From: Planctomycetota bacterium
GTDB lineage: Bacteria > Planctomycetota > Planctomycetia > Pirellulales > Pirellulaceae
Assembly (NCBI GenBank): GCA_026692865.1
Contig: JAPLNI010000028.1
Coordinates: forward strand, 186,001-250,000
Length of the DNA: 64,000 bases
Direction of reading: 5' to 3'
The notes under the pieces are model-generated. The model had not been told where the DNA came from and ran no database searches. It saw only the letters and a program-made list of their open reading frames with translations. Positions 8,669 through 18,943 of this stretch are shown piece by piece. Numbering within the stretch: the first letter of the stretch is position 1; every line of letters begins with the position of its first letter. The translations under genes and the position numbers were made by a program.

Positions 8669-10564
8669 TTATGTCCAACGTCTTAACCAGAGCTCGAGCA
8701 TCAGCAAATTCCACAGCCGGTAGCCTTCGTTGGTTCGCTCCGATAAGTGAGAATCGATTAGCCGTTTAATAGCTTCGGGCCGGACGTACTCGTGGCAACG
8801 TGTGTCGGTACCTAGCAGCATATTTGCCGTCTTCTCTCGCAATGGGCCGCGGAACCATGATGCGATTGGGATTCCAAAACCCATTTTGGGGCGGTCCCAA
8901 ATTTCGGGTGGTATCAGGTCATAGAAAGCGTCTCTCAGAAGTCGCTTACCACGTCGCCACCGATATTTTAAGTGGGATGGAAGCGAGGCAGCAAACTCAA
9001 CTAGTCGATAGTCTAGAAACGGCTGACGAGCCTCCAGGCTGTTTCCCATCGACGCGATGTCTACTTTCGTCATTAAGTCGCACGGCAAATAAGTCTGCAT
9101 GTCGGCAATCGAGGCTCGCGAAATCAAATCGCGATCTGGCGTTTTATTCCAAGCTTGCTCCAAAAACGAGAACGGATCACAATCCGGCAGCTGCTCGACG
9201 AACGACTCCTGATACATGTCTGAACGCGTCGCCTCGTTAAAAATCTGTAGCCATCGCATGTATCTTCTTGCCGGCGGTTCTCCCAAGGCTTCTCCGAATC
9301 GTTTGACGCGTCGAATAAAAGAGCGACGGTTATTGGATTCTTTCCAGCGTTGCACAATGGAGCTTTGCAAAAGCGGATGCAGCGGCATAAATTTTCGGAC
9401 TTTCTCGCTTAGGTGCAACGCTTTGTAACGCTCATAGCCTGCGAAAAGCTCATCGCCACCATCGCCACTCAATGCGACCGTGACTTGCGTGCGAGTTTGT
9501 TCGCATAGATACCAAGTAGGGACCGCAGAGGAATCACTGAAGGGTTCGTCGAAGTGATAAGCGAGCGTATCCAGAACAGAAAGAGCATCGGGAGTTACTT
9601 CGAATCGACGATGTTCGGTACCGATGTAGGAAGCTACTTTTTGAGCGTAACTTGTTTCGTCAAAATCAGCATCTGAAAACCCGATCGCAAATGTTTTAAT
9701 CGGTGTTTGCAATTGCTTTTGAGCAATCGCAACAATAAGCGACGAATCGATACCGCCTGAAAGAAATGCGCCTAGGGGAACATCGCTCCGAAGTCGCAAA
9801 GACACTGCATCAGTGGCAAGCTCGCGAACTTCCTCAATTGCTTGCGATTTCGTCTTTGCCTCTTCGCGGTTCCAGTCAATCGACCAATAAGACTTGGTTT
9901 GAAAGTCTTCTCCTTTATAAACACCGACATGGCCAGGCGGCATTTTTTTTACCGACTGATAGATTGACCAAGGATGGGGAATGTATTGATACGTAAAATA
10001 CATATCCAACGCAGTTGGGTCTATTTTTCGCGACAGGTTCGGGATTTCGCAGAGCGATTTGAGCTCGCTGGCGAATGCCAGTCGGCCATTCTCTACGGAA
10101 TAGTAGAGTGGTTTCTTTCCCATTCGATCACGAGCTAAAACTAACTGCTGGCGATTGCTATCCCAGATCGCAATAGAAAACATTCCGTTTAGTTTTGTAA
10201 AGCATTCGATCCCCATCTCTTCATATAAATGGACGATCGTTTCGGTGTCGCTCGCGGTCGTGAATTTGTGCCCGGCACCTTCCAGTCGATGCCGTAATTC
10301 ACGATAGTTGTAGATCTCTCCATTGAAGACAATCTGAATCGATCCGTCTTCATTTCCCAGAGGTTGATGACCACCCGCCAAATCGATAATCGAAAGCCTT
10401 CGAAAACCGAGTGCGACTCCCGCTGCCGATTCGCTTCGCGATTGCCAATAAGTCCCTTCATCGTTTGGGCCACGATGAATGAGCGAATCGGTCATCCGTC
10501 GAAGCGTACTTCGATCGATTGCCGTGTCGTCACGATACCAGACAGCTCCTGTTATGCCGCACAT
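8669..10564 (-). CDS. asnB: Asparagine synthase (glutamine-hydrolysing)
   Basis: A 631-residue two-domain amidotransferase that makes asparagine from aspartate, ATP and glutamine. The N-terminal glutaminase begins MCGITGAV, so Cys2 is free to act as nucleophile after Met removal, and contains NGEIYNY at 81-87. The synthetase half has the PP-loop SGGIDSS at about 269-275, VALSGDGGDELFAGYERY, and a conserved end (LVEFAASLP, KMGFGIPI). Size and domain order are those of the long AsnB form common in polysaccharide clusters, but no such cluster is next to it. It is transcribed alone. Confidence 0.94.
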   Translation of the reverse strand: MCGITGAVWYRDDTAIDRSTLRRMTDSLIHRGPNDEGTYWQSRSESAAGVALGFRRLSIIDLAGGHQPLGNEDGSIQIVFNGEIYNYRELRHRLEGAGHKFTTASDTETIVHLYEEMGIECFTKLNGMFSIAIWDSNRQQLVLARDRMGKKPLYYSVENGRLAFASELKSLCEIPNLSRKIDPTALDMYFTYQYIPHPWSIYQSVKKMPPGHVGVYKGEDFQTKSYWSIDWNREEAKTKSQAIEEVRELATDAVSLRLRSDVPLGAFLSGGIDSSLIVAIAQKQLQTPIKTFAIGFSDADFDETSYAQKVASYIGTEHRRFEVTPDALSVLDTLAYHFDEPFSDSSAVPTWYLCEQTRTQVTVALSGDGGDELFAGYERYKALHLSEKVRKFMPLHPLLQSSIVQRWKESNNRRSFIRRVKRFGEALGEPPARRYMRWLQIFNEATRSDMYQESFVEQLPDCDPFSFLEQAWNKTPDRDLISRASIADMQTYLPCDLMTKVDIASMGNSLEARQPFLDYRLVEFAASLPSHLKYRWRRGKRLLRDAFYDLIPPEIWDRPKMGFGIPIASWFRGPLREKTANMLLGTDTRCHEYVRPEAIKRLIDSHLSERTNEGYRLWNLLMLELWLRRWT

Positions 10565-10932
10565 AGTCGCTCCTTAATATATGGAACGCACGTCGATTTG
10601 GCTGAAGTTGTTAAGGCGTTCACGGAGTCGGTAGTGTCTTTCCTTCGCGGAGTGGCTGCATCAGTGATATACTCACAAGTATACCTAGGTTCGATGAAAA
10701 CCACAGTCGCCAGCGGTATGGACGTAGGGTTAGTCAATTATTCAAAATACTGACTGAGTGAGCGCTAGCTCCGGGTTGCTATGAGAAAATCCGGGGCTAG
10801 CGCCCACGGCTAATTGCCCAGCATGAAAAACTGACTTGCCCTGGTTATGGACGAATAGTGTGTACAATAACCACTCTGCTTTGGTGGTTGGCTTGGGTTT
10901 TTAAGATTTCATTTTTGAGGAAGTACTCTTCT
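10565..10932. other. Intergenic region between divergent asnB and lactonase genes
   Basis: 368 bases with no convincing gene. It holds the promoters of two divergent genes, a small perfect palindrome (TATACT-CACA-AGTATA, near 10668-10683) on the asnB side, and the family A repeat at 10758-10807. Confidence 0.5.
10758..10807. repeat. Imperfect inverted repeat, family A copy 2
   Basis: Arms 10758-10776 and 10789-10807 are reverse complements at about 16 of 19 positions with a 12-base spacer; both contain GCGCTAGC or its complement. The sequence directly downstream, ACGGCTAATTGCCCA, recurs exactly in the copy near 25,840. Confidence 0.55.
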
Positions 10933-12144
10933 ATGCAATATGGTTTGCAACTCTCACAAACCGAATTCGCTTCGGCTTTCGGCGTTTCGTTTTGGGTTCG
11001 TTCGGTATTTGGGTTTTTCATAGCCTTCGGTGGGCTGCTTGCAGTCACGTTTGCGGCAGATCCTGCGTCGCCGCCCGGGCAGGACTTTTTTATCGGTGGC
11101 TATGGCAAGGGAATCTATGTATCCAAGTATCATTCAGCAGACGGGTCCATGGATCCCCCAACACTGGCCTGCGAAGTGGTGAATCCTTCTTATCTGTGTC
11201 AGCATCCGAAGATGCCCGTGATTTACGCGGTTCGCGAGATGAATCGCGGGAAAAATTTGCCAGGCCAGTCTACTATCTTCGCCTTTCGCTGGAACGCCGA
11301 GAGTCGGAAGCTTGAGCAGCTTAGCGAGACCGAAATCGATGGCGATGGTCCTTGCTATGTCGCGGTGGACGAAGAAGGCATGTTTGCATTCGTCGCCAAT
11401 TACTCAAGTGGCTCTGCGGTATCTTATGCAATCGGTAGCGATGGAAGCATTAAGAACCAACTCGATCATGTGCAGCATCCAACCATCGAACAAGCGGGCG
11501 TTACGAAGAAGCCGCGTGGACATTGCATCCAGATGGATCCAACAAATCGATGGACTCTAGTAGCCGATCTCGGGTTGGATCGTGTCTTTGTTTATCGATT
11601 TGACGTTGATCATGGAAAGCTGATGCGGAATCCAAGTTATGAAGGTCTTCAAACGAAACCCGGCGCAGGCCCTCGGCAGATCGCCTTTCATCCTAATGGA
11701 AAGTTTCTCTTTGTGATTAACGAGTTGAATTCGACATTGACTGCTGCATCATGGAATGCCGAAACGGGAATGCTGAAAGAGCTCTCAACCGTCCCAACTC
11801 TTCCGGCGGACTTCCAAGAGAAAAACAGCACTGCTGCTGTTCACGTAAGTCGCGATGGTAAAACTGTCTATGGAAGCAATCGCGGGCACGATTCGATCGC
11901 CATCTATCGCTTCGACGATCAATCCGGTGCGTTGAAATTGCTTGGACATCAATCTACCGAAGGAAAAACGCCTCGTGATTTTAAGCTGACTCCCGATGGT
12001 CGCTTCTTACTCGCCGAGAATCAAAACAGCGATTCCATTGTGGCGTTGGCGATCGATGAGAAAACGGGAATGCTGACTCCAACTGGAAAGCGAATCGAAG
12101 TTCCTAAGCCATCGTGCATCGAGTTCTTGAAGACTACCCCGTAG
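10933..12144 (+). CDS. Lactonase family protein (seven-bladed propeller, secreted)
   Basis: From the ATG at 10933, preceded by AGGAAG about 8 bases upstream, the product has 403 residues. It begins with a signal-peptide-like stretch (VFGFFIAFGGLLAVTFA) and then forms a 6-phosphogluconolactonase/YbhE-like beta-propeller: FFIGGYGKGIYVSKY, then GPCYVAVDEEGMFAFVANY, GAGPRQIAFHPNGKFLFVIN and TPRDFKLTPDGRFLLAENQ. A GTG at 10858 would prepend 25 residues and bury the signal peptide, so it is not preferred. With export likely, the substrate is probably an extracytoplasmic sugar lactone rather than the pentose-phosphate intermediate. Confidence 0.87.
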   Translation: MQYGLQLSQTEFASAFGVSFWVRSVFGFFIAFGGLLAVTFAADPASPPGQDFFIGGYGKGIYVSKYHSADGSMDPPTLACEVVNPSYLCQHPKMPVIYAVREMNRGKNLPGQSTIFAFRWNAESRKLEQLSETEIDGDGPCYVAVDEEGMFAFVANYSSGSAVSYAIGSDGSIKNQLDHVQHPTIEQAGVTKKPRGHCIQMDPTNRWTLVADLGLDRVFVYRFDVDHGKLMRNPSYEGLQTKPGAGPRQIAFHPNGKFLFVINELNSTLTAASWNAETGMLKELSTVPTLPADFQEKNSTAAVHVSRDGKTVYGSNRGHDSIAIYRFDDQSGALKLLGHQSTEGKTPRDFKLTPDGRFLLAENQNSDSIVALAIDEKTGMLTPTGKRIEVPKPSCIEFLKTTP

Positions 12145-12224
12145 CAAATGTCGGAAGACATCTGAAGACTTCAGGTTTCGCTTGTATTTCCACCGACTTC
12201 GGAATTCTTACGAATTCCGCTACT
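12141..12224. repeat. Intergenic repeat, family B copy 1
   Basis: The element begins GTAGCAAATGTCGGAAGACA and ends with a perfect hairpin, CGGAATTC-TTAC-GAATTCCG (12200-12219). A first small hairpin is ATGTC-GGAA-GACAT. A related element lies at 54242-54313. The lactonase stop codon TAG (12142-12144) is part of the repeat, so the element abuts or has replaced the gene's original 3' end. Confidence 0.55.
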
Positions 12225-12279
12225 GGATAATTCAATCTCGGCAAAGCATTAAACCTGCGAAAGAACTTTGGGAGTTGTT

Positions 12280-12822
12280 TTGAGCTCATCTAGCGCATCG
12301 TCATCTGAACCAACAGCGTCTGCCGAATTAGATGCGGCTTCACAAATTGAACAAGCCATCAAGATTGCCGTGGGGGCTCATTCCGGGCAACGCGACAAAG
12401 CGGGTGCGGCTTACATCCTTCATGTTCTCCGAGTCATGCTTGCACTGGATGATCCGATCGCGATGCAAGCGGCCGCGCTTCACGACGTTGTCGAAGATAC
12501 ACCTACAACCGTTGAGGATCTATTGCTTGGTGGCGTTGATCCGAGAGCGTGCGAAGCGGTGCGATTGCTCACGCACGACAGTCAGGATTCGCATCCGGTT
12601 CTATACGCTGAATACGTGATACGAATCAGTGCTGACCCGATTGCGAAAGCAGTGAAGCTGTCGGACTTGCACGACAACTATCGTTTAGATCGAGTTGCTA
12701 TGCGATCCTTGCATCAAGCCGCGGATCTTCTTCGGATCCAAAAGTACATCCTGAGTTATCAGTACTTGAGCGATCAGATCGCAGCGGATGAATATCGTTT
12801 GCGAATGAGCTTGCTCGCGTAA
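12280..12822 (+). CDS. HD-domain hydrolase of the SpoT/MESH1-like type
   Basis: A 180-residue single-domain protein resembling the (p)ppGpp hydrolase half of RelA/SpoT. It has AHSGQRDKAGAAYILHVLRV, the HD pair in ALHDVVEDTPTT (about 68-76), and KAVKLSDLHDNYRLDR. There is no synthetase, TGS or ACT domain, so it would be a small alarmone or nucleotide hydrolase. The start is a TTG at 12280, preceded by GGGAG five bases upstream; TTG at 12268 is an alternative. It follows the lactonase on the same strand with the repeat element between them, so it is probably a separate unit. Confidence 0.8.
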   Translation: MSSSSASSSEPTASAELDAASQIEQAIKIAVGAHSGQRDKAGAAYILHVLRVMLALDDPIAMQAAALHDVVEDTPTTVEDLLLGGVDPRACEAVRLLTHDSQDSHPVLYAEYVIRISADPIAKAVKLSDLHDNYRLDRVAMRSLHQAADLLRIQKYILSYQYLSDQIAADEYRLRMSLLA

Positions 12823-13114
12823 TCAATGCCAGCGAAGTTCGCATTGGCTCCGCTGCGACAAAACTTCGTATTGCTCGTTGAAAATCTTCTCGCCAAACGA
12901 CCTGGCAACCCAGGCAGGTTTTAACGATTGCAAAGATTTTGCGCATTAAGCAAAAGTTCCCGATCGATTGTTGCCGATAGACAGGGGTGGATGGAATGAA
13001 CTTTCTGTCTACGCAGAGTTTGCTGACAAATGCCATTCTGAAATTGAGATTGCTATCAAAAGCTGGCTCGATAGTCGGAGTGCGTTCACCCCCACTGAGA
13101 ACGGATGCTTTAAC

Positions 13115-14656
13115 GTGAATCGCTCACTAACCCTACTAGTCGCCTTGGTCGCGATTGCGAGTCAATGGCTCACACTTCCCATTCAGGCAGACGAACCGAC
13201 GCCAGCAAGTCGACAGTCGACTCGCAATGTTGCCAGTCGCGAAGGGAAGTCTTCGCAGGCAGTTGGTTCGGGAGTGAATCGAAGGGCGAGCCAGCAAGTG
13301 GCGGCTCCTAAAAACAACCAGAACCAAGTTAGGCAAGCTTCGGCGACCTCACGACGGCCTTCGGGCAGTGGTGTCGCTCAAGCCAACCACATAATCAGCA
13401 TTCAAAAATCAGATCCGATGATGGACTCTGGCGAATATATCGTCGACGAGGGAAGTCCGATGATCGAAGGTGCTGCTTCGTGCGACTCGTGCGGAGTAGG
13501 AAGCTGCGATGGATCGACTTGCGGATCACCTGCTCGAACCAATTGGGGATATGACTTATGCAATCCAGGCCGAGGTAGCAAACAGCTTGTTCTGTGCTTA
13601 CCGAGCCACGGTTGGGTGCAGATGGACTACCTTATGATGAGGCAGCGAGGAATGAATATTCCGCCACTTTTGACAAGCCAGCCAAATGCCACTGCCGCGC
13701 CGTCGCTCATCTTGGGCAACGAAGATATCATGGACGGACGACTCAACGGAGGGCGGCTTCGATTCGGATGGTGGTTCGCTAACAATCCAAACCTCAGTAT
13801 TGAAGGCGAATATCTTGGAATTGGCAAAAGTGAATTCGCTTTTGAAAGGGCTGCTGTTGGCACGCCGATACTCGCTCGTCCCTTTTTCAATACACAAACA
13901 GGTAACGAAGATGCCCAACTAATCTCCAACACAGGCTTGAGTGGACGTTTCAACGTTACTGGAATTTCCCAGTTCGATGGAGCGGCAGTACGCTTCAAGC
14001 GATTATTATGTTGCAGCAGCGCTTGCGGTTTCTCGCCAATATCCTGCGGACCAGTTCCAACGCAATCGAGAATCGACGCAACACTCGGATGGAGATTCTT
14101 TCAACTCAAAGAAGGTTTGAACATCAGCGAATCGTTAACAGAGACAGGAGCGAATCGCAGCTATCTTATCAATGACTCGTTTGAAACACGTAATCAGTTC
14201 AATGGCGTCGAGTTGGGTGTCCAGTGGCAAGGGCGTCGCGGCTACTGGTCTTGCGATAGCTTGATGCGATTGAGCCTTGGAAACAATCTTCAAACAGTAG
14301 AAATCGATGGGTCGACGTTGATCAACAACCAAACGCCAGCCGGTCCAGCAGGTGGCTTCTTGGCTCAACGATCCAACATTGGAACCTATACTGCCGAGAC
14401 TTTCGCAGTGGTTCCCGAGTTGGGAATAAATCTTGGCTATCAATTGACACCACGTTGGCGAGCCAATGCCGGATACAACTTTATCTACTGGAGCAGCGTA
14501 GCTCGCCCAGGCGACCAAATCGATACAGATTTAAATCCGAACCAGATTCCACCAACTACAACCGGTACAAGTATCATAAATCGACCAAGTTTCACTCTGA
14601 CACAGTCCGACTATTGGATACAGGGCGTCAACTTGGGACTTGAGTACCATTGGTAA
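13115..14656 (+). CDS. BBP7-family outer membrane beta-barrel protein
   Basis: The likely start is GTG at 13115, because it gives a clean signal peptide (NRSLTLLVALVAIASQWLTL, cleavage after IQA) on a 513-residue protein. A Ser/Gln/Asn-rich linker is followed by a Cys cluster (CDSCGVGSCDGSTC, about 123-136) and a beta-barrel region that begins GWVQMDYLMMRQRGMNIPPL and ends GVNLGLEYHW. This layout is that of the planctomycete BBP7 outer membrane proteins. A second Cys-rich patch (CCSSACGFSPISC) lies in the barrel. A longer frame back to 12968 has no signal peptide. Function beyond being an outer membrane barrel is unknown. Confidence 0.85.
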   Translation: MNRSLTLLVALVAIASQWLTLPIQADEPTPASRQSTRNVASREGKSSQAVGSGVNRRASQQVAAPKNNQNQVRQASATSRRPSGSGVAQANHIISIQKSDPMMDSGEYIVDEGSPMIEGAASCDSCGVGSCDGSTCGSPARTNWGYDLCNPGRGSKQLVLCLPSHGWVQMDYLMMRQRGMNIPPLLTSQPNATAAPSLILGNEDIMDGRLNGGRLRFGWWFANNPNLSIEGEYLGIGKSEFAFERAAVGTPILARPFFNTQTGNEDAQLISNTGLSGRFNVTGISQFDGAAVRFKRLLCCSSACGFSPISCGPVPTQSRIDATLGWRFFQLKEGLNISESLTETGANRSYLINDSFETRNQFNGVELGVQWQGRRGYWSCDSLMRLSLGNNLQTVEIDGSTLINNQTPAGPAGGFLAQRSNIGTYTAETFAVVPELGINLGYQLTPRWRANAGYNFIYWSSVARPGDQIDTDLNPNQIPPTTTGTSIINRPSFTLTQSDYWIQGVNLGLEYHW

Positions 14657-14867
14657 ATACGAGTCTCAGTAAACGCGGCGTGTTAATAAAGCGACAAGCC
14701 TGAGGAAAGACCGAATCTCCTTTGGTCTCCAGATCGACGAAAATGTTTAGCTACAGACAGCTAAGTTCAACATCGTCGAGTTTCAAAAAATCAAAATGAG
14801 ACAGCGATATACTGATCCGATTGCTGTTACTACGAATAACGACTGCACACTCTGAAGGATGACGACG

Positions 14868-17800
14868 ATGGCCAATCTGTGGAACCGATTGTTTAGCTCC
14901 CAACTCTTTAGCAACCTTGGTTCTAGCAAGAAGGCACGTCGACGCCTTGGTTCTCACACGCGTCGGGCGTTGCGAATGGAGTCGCTTGAACGCCGCAGCT
15001 TGATGGCAGCTAACGTCACTGGGATTGCCTTCACAGACGTCAACGATAACGGGACGTTAGATGTGTCGGACCCGAGACTCGGTGGTATTACCGTCTCGCT
15101 GTTCCGCGATGGGGGCGACGGCATCTTCAATAACGGTACCGGTGACGATGTTGCTAGCGGTGTAACAGTAACCACAGCCAGTGGTTTGAACCAGGGGCGT
15201 TATTCGTTTAACACCGTTAATACTATCGGTACTTATTTCGTCGTACAAACTACCCCGGTAGGCCAAGTTCAGCGACCGACGCAACGCGTTCAAACAGTTG
15301 TGGTCAACAGTGTTACGGATGCTGTCAATCTTTCGATCGATGATTTTAACTCTCCAACAACGACCTTTGCAGCCGACGCGTCCGGAACCAATCCGAATTT
15401 TAATACGACTACCGGTTTAGGGAACGTCGTGGGTGGGGTTCGCGATCTTTACGCGACAGCGGTTGCGGGAATACTGAACGTTGCGGTCGACGGTGGTGAC
15501 AGTAACGCGCTTGATTTACAGCCAAGTTTGACAGGTGATGGCACTTTCACCATCACTTACGATGGCGATGGAACGAATGCGGCTAACGCACTGGGAACCC
15601 AGCTCGGTACCGGAACCAATAATTTTGATTTAACTCAAGCCGGAACGGCAACTTCGTTCCGATTGCTAGTGAACACAGAAGCTCCTAACTCCACGCTAAC
15701 CTTGCGAGTAAGCGGTGTCGGCGGCACTTCTGTCACAGCTCCAATCGCGATTGTTGACGGTGCTGGGCTTCAAACTTTAAATATTCCGTTTACTTCACTC
15801 GTAGGTACTGCAGACTTAACCCAAATTGGTGCAATTCAATTCGACATCAACCAGGATGATGGTGTCGATACGCAGATCGATAACTTCGGTCTTTTTGGAC
15901 CTATCGTTTTCGAACGAAACATTGCTAACCTGAACCCGATGACAATCGGCAATCAGCTTTTCCTGGATCGCAATAACAACGGTCTCTTGGATGGCACCGA
16001 TTCAGGAATTGGTGGAGTTTCGCTGCGGCTCTATACGGACACGAACGCTAACGGCATTCTCGATCCCGCTGAAGTAACGGCCCAACCGTCACCACCTACG
16101 ACGACATCCGCAACCTCTGGAACAATTGGTCAGTACACCTTTGGCAGTCTTCTACCTGGCAGCTATGTGGTGTTGGTTCCCGACAGTCAATTTCTAGCGG
16201 CAGCTCCATTATTCAATCATTCGGTAAGTCCAATCCCGGGCGCGCCGCCAGCGAATAATGGTAATACGGGTACCGTTTTAACCGGAGTCGGGATTGTTTC
16301 TGCAGTCACGCTGGTCGCGAACTCAGCCCCCGTGAACGACGGAGACTCCGATGCAAACACGAATCTATCAAGAGACTTCGGCTTTGTATCGGCTCCGCTT
16401 TCGATTACGAAGACGGCGAGTCCAACTGCGGTTCGTACTGGTGATTTGATAACTTACACGCTTACTGTAACTAACAATGGTCCTTCTCTATCGACCAGTA
16501 CCGTGATCAGCGATCCATTGCCGACAGGCTTAAGTAACGCATCCGGAACGTATACGATTACGAATCCATCTGCGACTGGTGGAACAGCCTCCGTCGTTAG
16601 TTCAACGGTGACAGCGAACGTTGGCACTCTTGCGGTTGGACAGATCGCTACGGTAACAATTATCGCGACTGTCGGAGCTGGATACACGGGTACGACAGCT
16701 AATACGGCAACCGCCGACAATGCCGAAAGTGCGCCAGTAACTGGCAACAACACGACACCATTAGTTCCAAACATAGACCTGGGTATTACGAAAACGATTG
16801 TCGGCGGCGCTACGACAGTTGGCGTTGGTGGTGCTCTGACCTATCGGCTAACACTGACCAATAGCAGTGCCGTTACCGTAACCAATATTCGCGTCGACGA
16901 TAATCTTCCAGACAACTTCTTACAGGGTACACTTCCAGCGGGTGTAACCACGGGAACAGCACCCGCCGACCTGATTTGGACAATTGCGACCATTGCTCCG
17001 AACGCGACGGCTACCGTTGACATTCCGATAACAGTTCAAAACACGGCAACTGTTGGAGTTGCCACCAATACGGCAACCATTCGGACCGATTTGCTCACAA
17101 ACTTCAACGAGACGGGGCCACTACCGAACATCGCAACGGTTCCGATAACCGTCGAGCCGCGATTCGATCTTCTGGTCACCAAAGATGACGGTCAAACTTC
17201 AGTTACGACTGGGAATTTGATAACCTACTCTTTGGCGGTCAACAATAGCGGACCAAGTGCGGCGACTAACGTTGCTGTCAATGACGTATTGCCTGCACAG
17301 CTTCAGTTCGTATCTGCAAACATTGGTGGCACGGCATTCGGTACAGTCGCTGGGCAAACATTCTCCGGTACGATTCCGACTATTGCTTCGGGAACCACAA
17401 CGACAGTCGCGTTGATTGCTCGAGTCTTAGCTAATGCGACCGGAACATCGATCGCCAATACGGTTACTATTACGCCTGCCAACCCAGCTTTTGAAACAGG
17501 TTCACGGCCTAATACGGCTACTGATACAAATACTCTTGTGCGAGTTGTCACGCTTAACATTGCTAAGACGGGTCCCTCTAACGCTGTTGCAGGTGGGGCC
17601 AACTTCACCTATTCAATCACGGCATTTAACGCTGGATCGGCCGACGCGCCGAACGTACTGTTTTCAGATCCACTTCCAACTGGAATTACCTTTGTCAGCG
17701 GATCATTCGCATTGAATGATGTTACGAACCGAACTGGAACTGTGACTTTCAACTCGACGAACAACCGTCTTGAAGCAAACCTTGGAACTTTGCTTGCCGG

Positions 17801-18767
17801 TGGAAGCGCAACGGTAAACCGTGCATTGATTACTTTGACTGTTAACGCAGCAGCGACAGCCACCGCGGGATCGGTTACCAACACCGGAACTCTGACCAGC
17901 CCCGATAACACTGTTGGCGTGACCAGCTCGGCAAACACAACGGTTGATCGCACATTTGATGTTACAGTCACCAAGACAGTCAACACGACTACGGTTGCAT
18001 CAAGCCAACCTCTGGTTTATACGATTATCGTAACGAACTCCGGACCTTCCACTGCGACTAACGTTGGTGTTTCGGATGTTCTTCCCAGCAACGTTACGTT
18101 TGTATCGGCCACAAGCTCCTCAGGTTCCTTTACGAACAGCAATGGAACAGTTACCGGAACAATTGCCTCTCTATCCAGTGGCAGTCAAGCAACAATCACC
18201 TTAACTGCCACAGTAAACAACAACACACCCAATGCGACTGTGATCACCAACCCAGTTACTGTCACTGCAGCGGGCGAATCAAATACCAATAATAACTCTG
18301 CAAGTGCCTCCGCGACAGTTCTCAACGTCGCAAGCCTTCGAGGTCTTGTTTACAATGACGTCAACAATAATGGCATCTTCGATAGCGGAGATACCGGGAT
18401 TCCGAATGTTGCGATCAGAGTAAGCGGTACTGCTGCAGTAACGAACGCAGTCGTCACCCGAGACACGACGACCAATTCGAATGGAGAGTACGTGTTTATA
18501 GATCTGCCGCTGGGAATCTACACACTCACACAAACGCAACCATCGAACTTTACAAGCGTTGCAACGAATCCTGGAACGATCAATGGAACGGTCACGGGAA
18601 CCGGTGCACCTAACGTAATCTCCAACATCAACCTGACGGCGAATTCGGTCGCAAACAACTTTGGTGAGTCGCTAATCATCAGTAAGCGATTACTGTTGGC
18701 AAGTGCGAACAATGTTGTTGTCGGCACGAACGCTAGTGCACGTTCAACGAACGCGTTCCGCCGGTAG
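14868..18767 (+). CDS. Large secreted surface protein with SdrD-like and DUF11 repeats
   Basis: A 1,299-residue protein. The N-terminus is basic and carries RMESLERRSLMAA, a LEPR-XLL-like motif seen on large exported planctomycete proteins. Three SdrD/Cna-B-like domains follow the motif FxDxNxNGxxD: near the N-terminus, at about 365-440, and at about 1,155-1,225. Between the second and third lie five DUF11 repeats, each starting like ITKTASPTAVRTGDLITYTL and containing TNNGPS and DPLP. The protein is very rich in Thr, Asn and Val with few charged residues. GAAGG at 14854-14858 is well spaced for the ATG at 14868; ATG at 14859 is only one base from it. A role in surface or cell-cell contacts is inferred. 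Confidence 0.87.
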   Translation: MANLWNRLFSSQLFSNLGSSKKARRRLGSHTRRALRMESLERRSLMAANVTGIAFTDVNDNGTLDVSDPRLGGITVSLFRDGGDGIFNNGTGDDVASGVTVTTASGLNQGRYSFNTVNTIGTYFVVQTTPVGQVQRPTQRVQTVVVNSVTDAVNLSIDDFNSPTTTFAADASGTNPNFNTTTGLGNVVGGVRDLYATAVAGILNVAVDGGDSNALDLQPSLTGDGTFTITYDGDGTNAANALGTQLGTGTNNFDLTQAGTATSFRLLVNTEAPNSTLTLRVSGVGGTSVTAPIAIVDGAGLQTLNIPFTSLVGTADLTQIGAIQFDINQDDGVDTQIDNFGLFGPIVFERNIANLNPMTIGNQLFLDRNNNGLLDGTDSGIGGVSLRLYTDTNANGILDPAEVTAQPSPPTTTSATSGTIGQYTFGSLLPGSYVVLVPDSQFLAAAPLFNHSVSPIPGAPPANNGNTGTVLTGVGIVSAVTLVANSAPVNDGDSDANTNLSRDFGFVSAPLSITKTASPTAVRTGDLITYTLTVTNNGPSLSTSTVISDPLPTGLSNASGTYTITNPSATGGTASVVSSTVTANVGTLAVGQIATVTIIATVGAGYTGTTANTATADNAESAPVTGNNTTPLVPNIDLGITKTIVGGATTVGVGGALTYRLTLTNSSAVTVTNIRVDDNLPDNFLQGTLPAGVTTGTAPADLIWTIATIAPNATATVDIPITVQNTATVGVATNTATIRTDLLTNFNETGPLPNIATVPITVEPRFDLLVTKDDGQTSVTTGNLITYSLAVNNSGPSAATNVAVNDVLPAQLQFVSANIGGTAFGTVAGQTFSGTIPTIASGTTTTVALIARVLANATGTSIANTVTITPANPAFETGSRPNTATDTNTLVRVVTLNIAKTGPSNAVAGGANFTYSITAFNAGSADAPNVLFSDPLPTGITFVSGSFALNDVTNRTGTVTFNSTNNRLEANLGTLLAGGSATVNRALITLTVNAAATATAGSVTNTGTLTSPDNTVGVTSSANTTVDRTFDVTVTKTVNTTTVASSQPLVYTIIVTNSGPSTATNVGVSDVLPSNVTFVSATSSSGSFTNSNGTVTGTIASLSSGSQATITLTATVNNNTPNATVITNPVTVTAAGESNTNNNSASASATVLNVASLRGLVYNDVNNNGIFDSGDTGIPNVAIRVSGTAAVTNAVVTRDTTTNSNGEYVFIDLPLGIYTLTQTQPSNFTSVATNPGTINGTVTGTGAPNVISNINLTANSVANNFGESLIISKRLLLASANNVVVGTNASARSTNAFRR

Positions 18768-18943
18768 AGTAGTCCTGCTGAGGGGTGACCGCCCAGGTAC
18801 CAGATGGTAAAAGGCTTTCCGGATCTTTGCGGAGTAAATTCTTCTAAAAGTCCGGATGCCTACGTTACCTAGCAGATATTCTTGATTATGATGCGGTTTG
18901 ACGTGCTTCGTCATTCCCTCTCTCTAACTGAAATCAGCCCGCC

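Noticed and set aside
10675-10705. GGTTCGATGAAAACC resembling a tRNA T-arm
   Set aside because: No acceptor, D or anticodon arm can be built around it.
12968-13114. Longer N-terminus for the BBP7 protein
   Set aside because: The extra 49 residues are not protein-family-like and would hide the signal peptide that begins at GTG 13115.
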